DNA of 64,000 nucleotides from Aphis gossypii (Eukaryota; Arthropoda; Insecta; Hemiptera; Aphididae). A program made the position numbers and the translations under genes. The notes under the pieces were generated by a model. It was not told the origin of the DNA. It did no database searches and saw only the letters and a list, made by a program, of their open reading frames with translations. Positions 61,453-64,000 of this stretch are shown piece by piece (position 1 is the stretch's first letter; each line of letters opens with the position of its first letter). The stretch spans positions 5,478,695-5,542,694 of the forward strand of contig NC_065533.1 of the NCBI RefSeq assembly GCF_020184175.1, given 5' to 3'.

Positions 61453-64000
61453 ATCAAAATTTTGTATTAATTGAGGATGATGTATGTGTTTATGTCGAAT
61501 AATTATGTATAAATAATCACGTCAGTAGGACAATTTACTAAATTATTATTGATGTCATTGATTTTGAAGTTAAATTTTGAGTTAACATAAAATCAGAAAA
61601 TTCGATAACAATATATGTTAAGTAATATATTGTCATCAACGATAAGCAATATTTTATCATTTATTATGATGATAGTAAAATAAAATCAACAATTTCAAAT
61701 TTTCTGACATAAGACGTTTGTAAAAAAATATACAACGGGCATATTTGATTGTAAAATGAAACGTTTAATAATTAGATTATAATATATATAAATTAAATTA
61801 CATACGTAAGTATACTTACGTTATCTTTGTTTTTACAAAATTTTATTATGATAATACTATTTGGTTATTTTTCACAATTTCATATATAACATGGTTAGAT
61901 TCTACAGAATATATGTACATAAATACATAATAGAATAGAGTATATTATAAAATATTGGTAAAGTTACTTTTTCATAGTTTACATTACATTTTAAAATGAA
62001 ACTCTTCCAGTAGGTACTAATGTTATACCTACCTATTCACAAGAAAAACACGTTCATAGATCATACCACAGTGTATTCTTTACTACACATTTTATTTTGA
62101 CCTCCATATATGTATTGAATTGCGCATGTTATGTATAGTAGAAAGTGTTTTAAATTCTTTCAGATTTGAATGATAAATCTTTAATAATACTGCTCTAAGT
62201 TATTATAATATTTTTATTTTTTAAAACATTTTACACGAACATGGACGATTTATGTCTTTTTAAACAAAATTGAAATATTCTTTACTAAAAATGAAAGTAT
62301 TTTTTATTGTGCTAGAATATTTATTTATTTAATTTTACTTAAACGGTTTTATATTAATCAAATAGTTCGGTATAAAAAGGGTTACAATAGTCTGCTACAT
62401 CGGTTTATAAATTATCTTTATTTTTTCTAATGCAATTATAAAATAGTATTGTATTTGTCATATTCATCATTCCATATTTAATAAATCAAAATATTTGCCA
62501 TATTATTTTTTGTTTTTGCTAGAGTATACGTTATAATTATTATTAATATTAATAATATAATATACTGGCACTATAATCACAATCTGTATTGAAAAATGCT
62601 TTGATATACATTTACTATACTTAATTGAGATTTCATGAACATTGCACGTTCGACTAAATAAAAACGATTGTTCAATACAATAGATATACGTATCACGTTT
62701 ATAGTAATTTTTAAGTTTTTTTTTCGTTTAGACGTTCGTCACCCGGTCAAAGCTCCTGTCTTTGGCCTACGTCCATTTTACATTTGTTTCCGCTTTGTTC
62801 CCCAAAAAACTTATTTTTACGTTCACCCGGTGTGGTGTAAGCCATCGTCAACAGCTGTGTTGTAAGCGACTGAGACTGTCAAATAAAAAACAAATCTCGT
62901 TAAATCCACTAAACCCGAACTTCATTGCGAGCATTATTTCATAAGCACGTGGCTGAATGTCTTATTCCACGCGGCATACGCACGTTCGAATGTGACACTC
63001 ACACATGCTCACACAAACAAAATAAACACTATATAGTTAAGCACTAAAGATAAAATAAACTACAATCCCCAGTACTTGATGGCCAAAAGCCTAGATCGTT
63101 AAAAACAAAATCGTCATTTCACATAAGCTTTAAAAAAAATACAGCATATTATTAGTAACTAACCGAAGATGTACAATTTTACAACCACCACAAATTTTAT
63201 CATACGTATTACAATAATATACATGACGTATAAATGTTTGATACATTAAATATTTCACAAAACTATGCAACATTGTGTTTTTAAAAAAATTGTTTGATGG
63301 TTACGCTAATTTAAACATTATAATGATCGTTGTTCATTTCATACAAAATCAATAATTAATATAATAATATCGTAGTACTATTTTTTTGCGCGTTTGTCGG
63401 CATTCGCATTTGTAGGTCACGCAAACCGTTACGGTCAATATTTCTTAAATTATTATCACGGTGCGTTTATCGAATCATTTAGCGATTTTTTTTTTTTTTT
63501 TTTTTGATTTTTTTAATTAACCATCTATACATTTAGTTTTTAAACGCACCACGAGAAATCATGGGTTTTAATCATTTCTTTTCCGGGTCTCACGTTTCCG
63601 ATGACGTTTCTTGATAGTCTGTAGATACTTTAAAATCTTCTATGAGCGGCACCGAAGCTAAAACTAAATAATAATAAACGCGTGGATTAAATATACGTTA
63701 TAGGAGTTGTACCTGCAGTGTATGATGGAAACGAGCAATTTAATAACATCATCAATGGGTGAAAATATGTAATTACGATTTATGATACACATCATCGCAA
63801 TTAAATGCTTCAATAATTTACCAGAATATTCGATGTTCAGACACTTGTGGATTGTATGTCCGTGTAATTAAAATAAATTGCATTTTCCATACAATCGGTA
63901 TGTAGTCATCATCCTCCGATCGATTGCTATTACAATACGGATGACTCCAATATCAAAATGTAGTACCTTTTTTATAATAATTTATTGTTAACACCTATAG
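61453..64000. other. Mostly gene-free AT-rich region
   Basis: No complete gene. It contains an 18-bp perfect palindrome at 61804-61821, a possible 105-bp exon at 62732-62836 (listed separately), a T20 run at 63486-63505 and a somewhat CpG-richer segment near 63390-63660. Nothing recognisable in translation. Confidence 0.5.
62732..62836 (+). other. Candidate internal exon (105 bp), unknown
   Basis: A strong 3' splice site (a T-rich tract, TTTTTTTTTCGTTTAG) ends at 62731, and a donor-like GT/GTAAGC follows 62836. The enclosed 105 bp are GC-richer than both flanks and equal exactly 35 codons. Two forward frames stay open across it. One (starting TFVTRSKLLSLAYV) is rich in hydrophobic residues, the other in aromatic and Pro residues. 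I recognise neither. Confidence 0.25.

Noticed and set aside
1..64000. tRNA, rRNA or CRISPR features
   Set aside because: No tRNA B-box with matching acceptor stem, no rRNA-like block and no regularly spaced direct-repeat array was found. The regularly spaced elements in the LTR are hairpins with differing arms, not CRISPR repeats.

Overview
The window looks like nuclear DNA of a sap-feeding insect, most likely an aphid. It is very AT-rich, dense in TAATAATATTATTA-type runs and TAGGTA/TACCTA words, rich in small hAT-like repeats, and has CpG-rich islands in otherwise AT-rich, intron-like or intergenic sequence. No complete host protein-coding gene can be supported. Mobile DNA is the only well-supported coding content.

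Layout. 1-9.3 kb: gene-free AT-rich DNA. 9.3-11.1 kb: a decayed non-LTR retrotransposon (LINE) on the minus strand, interrupted by a 171-bp hAT-like MITE. 11-21 kb: mostly gene-free, with CpG-rich islands at about 16.5 kb and 20.1-20.9 kb that could be promoters or first exons. 21.4-30.9 kb: an accessory block bounded by a 220-bp inverted repeat. It holds a Ty3/gypsy-type LTR retrotransposon on the minus strand (22188-28584). 31-60.5 kb: gene-free apart from a CpG-rich island at 36 kb, microsatellites at 50.2-50.45 kb and a second hAT-like MITE at 51.9 kb. 60574-61446: a compact 873-bp DNA transposon with 86-bp terminal inverted repeats, 6-bp target duplications and one intact 103-codon ORF. 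61.5-64 kb: gene-free, with one possible small exon.

How the genes work together. The retrotransposon encodes Gag with the start of a protease, the rest of the protease in a shifted frame, a 909-codon reverse transcriptase/RNase H/integrase ORF with all catalytic motifs visible, and an extra 146-aa basic ORF where some relatives carry env. Its left LTR is complete (1288 bp, TGTAAC...GTTACA). Its right LTR stops after 65 bp and is followed by a second, 533/534-identical copy of the DNA that lies left of the element. The right copy also looks like the empty insertion site, so either the locus was rearranged or two haplotypes were assembled in tandem.

Most notable structure: the complete LTR contains five imperfect hairpins of one design. 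Each has a conserved GCAACG/CGTTGC stem, an 8-10 nt loop, a constant 4-nt one-sided bulge, and outer arms that differ between hairpins yet stay self-complementary. That pattern suggests selection on structure. All functional statements come from motif reading by eye; no database search was possible.
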